DNA of 64,000 nt from NCBI RefSeq assembly GCF_014195505.1, contig NZ_JACIBV010000002.1, positions 496,001-560,000 on the forward strand. The letters are read 5' to 3'. Of the stretch, positions 60,535 to 64,000 are shown piece after piece. The position numbers and the translations under genes were made by a program. This DNA is from Nonomuraea dietziae. Lineage in GTDB: Bacteria; Actinomycetota; Actinomycetes; Streptosporangiales; Streptosporangiaceae. A model generated the notes under the pieces. That model worked only from the letters and a program-made list of their open reading frames with translations. It had not been told where the DNA came from and ran no database searches. Numbering within the stretch: the first letter of the stretch is position 1; every line of letters begins with the position of its first letter.

Positions 60535-61644
60535 CTAGACGATCACCAGCTCGCGCGTGGTGTTGTTCAGGCGCTCGCCGCCGTCCTGCGTGCACACCAG
60601 GATGTCCTCGATCCTGGCCCCGTGCCGCCCCTGCAGGTAGATGCCAGGCTCGACCGAGAACGCGAAGCCCGGCTCCATCACCTCGGTGTTGCCCGCCACG
60701 ATGTACGGCTCCTCGTGCGTCTCGATGCCGATGCCGTGGCCCGTCCTGTGGATGAAGTGCTCGCCGTACCCCGCCTCGGCGATCACCGTGCGGGCCGCCG
60801 CGTCGATCGACTCGCACGTCACGCCGGGCCGTACGGCCTCGCACGCGGCGTCCTGGGCGCGCCTGAGCACCTCGTAGTAGGCGGCGAAGTCGGCAGGCGG
60901 CTCGCCCACGCAGTAGGTGCGGGTGGAGTCGGAGCAGTAGCCGTTGTGCAGCTGCCCGCCGATGTCGACGACGACGGGCTCGCCCGCCTGGATGACCCTG
61001 TCGGAGACCTCGTGGTGCGGGCTGGCGCCGTTCGGGCCGGAGGCGACGATGACGAAGTCGACGGTGGAGTGCCCCGCGGCGAGGATGGCGTCGTGGATGT
61101 CCTTGCCGACCTCGCGCTCGGTGCGCCCGGCCTTGAGGAACCGGGGCACCTGCCGGTGCACCGAGTCGATCGCCTCCCCTGCCTCGCGCAGCGCGGCGAC
61201 CTCGTCAGGCGACTTGCGCATGCGCAGCTCGCGCAGCACGGAGCCGGCCAGCACCTGCTCGGCGCCCGGCATGGCGGCCCTGAAGCGGAGTGAGGCCATC
61301 GCCCACATGCGGTCGGCCAGGCCCACCTTGGCGACGGAGCCCAGCCGGCTCGCGACCACGCCGTAGGGGTCGTCGGTCTCGTCCCAGGCGACGAAGTCGA
61401 GGCCGAGGCGCGCGGCCGGTGAGGCCTGCGCCGCAGGCAGCTCCAGACGTGGCACCATCATGAAGGACTCGCCATGGGCGGGCACCACCAGGCAGGTCAG
61501 CCGCTCGAGCGGCAGCGCCTCGTACCCGCTCACGTAGCGCAGGTCGGGGCCTGGCGTGAGCAGCAGGGCGTCGAGCCCCGCCTTGGCGGTGGCCTCCTGG
61601 GCGGCGGCGAGGCGGGAAACGGGATACAGATCTTCGGACGTCAC
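60535..61644 (-). CDS. pepP: M24-family Xaa-Pro aminopeptidase
   Basis: A 369-residue metallopeptidase removing N-terminal residues before proline. The N-terminal creatinase-like domain precedes a pita-bread catalytic domain. The metal ligands are Asp in VVVDIGGQLHNG and SDSTRTY, His in HRTGHGIGIETHEEPY, and Glu in FSVEPGIY and ARIEDIL. The GTG at 61644 (VTSEDLYPVSRLAAAQ) is preferred over a start 17 codons upstream. It lies behind the acyl-CoA dehydrogenase on the same strand, with a 100-base gap. Confidence 0.92.
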   Translation of the reverse strand: MTSEDLYPVSRLAAAQEATAKAGLDALLLTPGPDLRYVSGYEALPLERLTCLVVPAHGESFMMVPRLELPAAQASPAARLGLDFVAWDETDDPYGVVASRLGSVAKVGLADRMWAMASLRFRAAMPGAEQVLAGSVLRELRMRKSPDEVAALREAGEAIDSVHRQVPRFLKAGRTEREVGKDIHDAILAAGHSTVDFVIVASGPNGASPHHEVSDRVIQAGEPVVVDIGGQLHNGYCSDSTRTYCVGEPPADFAAYYEVLRRAQDAACEAVRPGVTCESIDAAARTVIAEAGYGEHFIHRTGHGIGIETHEEPYIVAGNTEVMEPGFAFSVEPGIYLQGRHGARIEDILVCTQDGGERLNNTTRELVIV

Positions 61645-61754
61645 AAGGGCCAATCTACCCTCGTCAAATTCCCCGAAAAGTCTCACAACACGCAAGCCGC
61701 CGCTACACTCTGTAGAAGGACGATCACATAACGTGGGGCAATTGTCCCGTTCCA

Positions 61755-63050
61755 GTGCATACGAGAAGTGAGCCCCTTATGGTCGGCGTCGTGGGCGGCC
61801 CTCAGGCACCCCTTCCCTCCAGTGACGACCGGCGGCCCGGCGGGCCGATGACGGCCGCCGAGCTCCTGCAGCAGCTCACCGACCAGCTACGGCGGCGCGA
61901 GTCCGCCGAGACGCTGTCCGTCCAGCTGGGCCATGCCCAGCGGCTGGGCAACATGGGCTGGGCCCAGTGGAACCTGCGCACGGGCGAGGCCGTCTGGTCC
62001 GACCACGTGTACGTGATCTTCGGCAGAGACCCCTCGGCGGGGCCTGTCGGCCTGTCCGAGCTGGCCGACCACGTCGAGCCCGCCGACCTCTCCACGCTCG
62101 ACCAGCTGCTCTGGGCGGTCGGCGAGGGCGTCGAGCCCGTGCACGCGGAGTTCAGGATCAGGAGGGGCGGCGAGGTGCGCAACCTGCGCGTCGTGCTCGA
62201 ACCCCTCGTCGGGGCCGGTGAGACCACCGGCGTGCACGGGGTCGTCCAGGACATCACCGGACGGCGCAGGGCCGAGCGCATCATGTCCGAGTCGCGCCGC
62301 CAGCTCATCGAGGCGCGCGAGAGGGCGGCCGAGGAGCGCAACGTGATGATCGCGCTGCGCGAGGCCATCCTGCCCGAGCCCGTCGGCTGCCTCGACCTGC
62401 CGCGCACCCGCGTGGCGGTGCGCTACGTGCCCGCGGAGAAGGCGGCCAACCTGGGCGGCGACTGGTTCGAGGCGGCGGGGCTGCCCGACGGCAGGGTGCT
62501 GCTGGCCATCGGCGACGTCTCCGGGCACGGCCTGCCCGCGATCGCGCACATGGCCCAGCTGCGCCACGCCCTCATCGGGCTGACCATGACGGGACAGGCC
62601 GCCGACCAGCTGCTGTCGTGGCTGAACGAGCTGGTGATGCACCGCCTGCACGACACCACGGCCACCGCTCTGATCGGCCATCTCGACACCACGACCAACG
62701 TCTTCACCTGGGGGCAGGCCGGCCACCTCGCGCCGATCCTGGTCAGGGACGGCACGGCCAAGCAGCTCGACTCGCCGCGAGGGGTGCTGCTCGGGGCGGT
62801 GGGCGAGCAGCCGTACGAACTGGCCAGCATCGAGCTGCGCCCCGACGACCTGCTGCTGCTGTTCACCGACGGGCTGGTGGAGCGGCGCACCCGCGACCTC
62901 GACGAAGGGCTCGCCCTCGCCCTGTCGGCCGCCCGCGAGCTGCCGGTCTACGACCTCGACTCGGGCCTCGACCGGCTGGTGGCCAGCATCGGAGGGCCCA
63001 ACCCGGAGGACGACGCCTGCCTGCTGGCCGTCGGCATCCTCGACCTCTAG
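61755..63050 (+). CDS. PAS-domain PP2C/SpoIIE-type serine phosphatase
   Basis: A 431-residue signalling phosphatase. A PAS sensor domain covers residues about 55-175 (GNMGWAQWNLRTGEAVWSDH, HGVVQDITGRRRAE). A short coiled coil follows, then the SpoIIE catalytic domain. Metal-binding Asp residues lie in LGGDWFEAAGLPDG, AIGDVSGHGLPA, LLLFTDGLVERR and NPEDDACLLAV. Such proteins dephosphorylate anti-anti-sigma factors in partner switching. The RsbW-like kinase at 2.2 kb is of the matching class but far away. GTG 61755 or ATG 61779 is the start. TACACT at 61704-61709 is a possible -10. Confidence 0.92.
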   Translation: MHTRSEPLMVGVVGGPQAPLPSSDDRRPGGPMTAAELLQQLTDQLRRRESAETLSVQLGHAQRLGNMGWAQWNLRTGEAVWSDHVYVIFGRDPSAGPVGLSELADHVEPADLSTLDQLLWAVGEGVEPVHAEFRIRRGGEVRNLRVVLEPLVGAGETTGVHGVVQDITGRRRAERIMSESRRQLIEARERAAEERNVMIALREAILPEPVGCLDLPRTRVAVRYVPAEKAANLGGDWFEAAGLPDGRVLLAIGDVSGHGLPAIAHMAQLRHALIGLTMTGQAADQLLSWLNELVMHRLHDTTATALIGHLDTTTNVFTWGQAGHLAPILVRDGTAKQLDSPRGVLLGAVGEQPYELASIELRPDDLLLLFTDGLVERRTRDLDEGLALALSAARELPVYDLDSGLDRLVASIGGPNPEDDACLLAVGILDL

Positions 63051-63108
63051 CGACCCGTTCCCCGCGCCGAGGCCCGAAACTGTCGCCGGGTGGTGCGACG
63101 ATGGGGGC

Positions 63109-64000
63109 GTGCTGATGCTTCTCGACACCCCGTCGCTCTACTTCCGCGCCTTCTACGGCATCCCGGAGTCGATGACGGCGCCCGACGGCATGCCCGTCAA
63201 CGCGGTGCGCGGCCTCATCGACATGATCGCCACGCTGGTGCGCCAGCACTCCCCCACGGAGCTCGTGGCCACCATGGACGCCGACTGGCGGCCCGCCTTC
63301 CGCGTGGCGGCGATCCCCACCTACAAGGCGCACAGGGTCGCCTTCGGGCACACCGAGGAGGTGCCCGACACCCTGGTGCCGCAGATCCCGGTCATCGAGC
63401 AGGTGCTCGACGCGGTCGGCATCGCCCGCCTGCAGTCCGACGGCTACGAGGCCGACGACGTCATCGGCACCCTCACCCACCAGGCCCGCGGCGCGGTCGA
63501 CATCGTGACAGGCGACCGCGACCTGTTCCAGCTCGTCGACGACTCCCGCCCGGTGCGGGTCCTCTACACCGCTCGCGGGGTGCGCAACCTGCAGCTGGTC
63601 GACGAGGCCTTCGTCACCGAGAAGTACGGCATCCCCGGGCGCGGCTACGCCGACTTCGCCACCCTTCGCGGCGACCCGAGCGACGGCCTGCCGGGCGTCG
63701 CGGGCGTCGGCGAGAAGACCGCCGCCTCCCTGATCACCAGGTTCGGCTCCCTCGAGGCGATCCTCGCCGCGCTCGACGCGGGCCAGAACGACGGCTTCCC
63801 CGCCGGGTCGCGCACCAAGCTGGCCGCCGCCCGCGACTACCTGCGGGTCGCGCCCGCCGTCGTCAAGGTCGCCGACTCCGCGCCGCTGCCCTCCGCCGAC
63901 CTCACCCTGCCCGCCAAGCCACGCGACCCCGAGGCCCTGGTGCGGCTGGCCGACCGCTACGGCCTCGACTCCCCGCTCAACCGCCTGCTGGACGTCCTGA
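63109..64000 (+). CDS. 5'-3' exonuclease (DNA polymerase I N-terminal domain type), 3' end outside window
   Basis: 297 codons are visible, almost the whole of a stand-alone FEN/PIN-type 5'-3' exonuclease that acts on RNA primers and flaps. Metal-binding acidic residues occur in MLLDTPSLYFRAFYG, MDADWRPAFR, DGYEADDVIG and IVTGDRDLFQLVDD. The helix-hairpin-helix region is SDGLPGVAGVGEKTAASL. There is no polymerase domain before the edge, and the sequence ends around LNRLLDVL, where such proteins finish. It starts with GTG at 63109, 58 bases after the phosphatase gene. Confidence 0.93.
   Translation, partial: MLMLLDTPSLYFRAFYGIPESMTAPDGMPVNAVRGLIDMIATLVRQHSPTELVATMDADWRPAFRVAAIPTYKAHRVAFGHTEEVPDTLVPQIPVIEQVLDAVGIARLQSDGYEADDVIGTLTHQARGAVDIVTGDRDLFQLVDDSRPVRVLYTARGVRNLQLVDEAFVTEKYGIPGRGYADFATLRGDPSDGLPGVAGVGEKTAASLITRFGSLEAILAALDAGQNDGFPAGSRTKLAAARDYLRVAPAVVKVADSAPLPSADLTLPAKPRDPEALVRLADRYGLDSPLNRLLDVL

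Overview
The window is very GC-rich, with almost exclusively G/C third codon positions, many GTG/TTG starts and dense ATGA/GTGA/TTGA start-stop overlaps. RbpA, a cvnABCD-type conservon, separate lnt and ppm1 genes, a clpP pair and a csnR-K-type chitosan operon point to a filamentous actinobacterium. Streptosporangiaceae (Nonomuraea-like) fits best, but the species cannot be proved from this sequence. It reads as chromosome arm or core with scattered accessory genes. There is one insertion sequence, no rRNA or tRNA that I can see, and no CRISPR array.

Layout. 1-2.7 kb: a DHA2 efflux pump broken by an internal deletion, its divergent TetR regulator with twin palindromic operators, and a small RsbW-like ATP-binding protein. 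2.5-9.2 kb: exopolyphosphatase and an unusual P450, a divergent orphan MurG paralogue, then a translationally coupled histidine kinase, response regulator and coiled-coil membrane protein. 9.2-15.3 kb: a WYL regulator coupled to inositol-phosphate synthase, a HExxH protein, a second NarL-type two-component pair and a clpP pair. 15.5-18.2 kb: a TSUP permease, an IS481-family element inserted at a CTAG site, and a protein that keeps only a kinase N-lobe-like region plus a membrane anchor. 18.2-25.2 kb: moxR/DUF58/VWA, two methyltransferases, GDPD, a UMF1 transporter and a ubiquitin-like/Mut7-C protein. 25.2-29.5 kb: a HxlR regulator, a response regulator converging on a tandem-module sensor kinase, and small proteins. 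29.8-35.9 kb: rbpA with a sigma-R-type promoter, fxsA, ppm1, lnt and a HelD-type ATPase with no canonical start codon.

36.0-42.7 kb is a complete six-gene operon (ROK repressor, binding protein, two permeases, GH4 hydrolase, BadF-type kinase) behind a perfect 25-bp palindrome. Its gene order matches the Streptomyces csnR-K operon for glucosamine-oligosaccharide uptake, including the absence of an ATPase gene. 43.3-50.6 kb joins a conservon (cvnA-D) to a class II diterpene cyclase, a coupled 63-residue ORF and a divergent prenyl diphosphate synthase. This compact terpene locus has no class I synthase in view and is the most likely place here for undescribed chemistry. 50.8-64 kb: a VOC-gene remnant, recQ, a HxlR/DUF5519 divergent pair with a clear operator, a methyltransferase, a frameshifted large helical protein coupled to a membrane glycosyltransferase, DUF4291, acyl-CoA dehydrogenase, an M24 peptidase, a PAS-SpoIIE phosphatase and the start of a 5'-3' exonuclease.

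The best leads are the conservon/terpene locus with its small ORF, the IS481 insertion in which the duplicated target supplies the stop codons of two genes, the HelD gene with a probable ATT start, the tandem sensor kinase, the N-lobe-only pseudokinase, and two genes broken by a deletion or a one-base shift.
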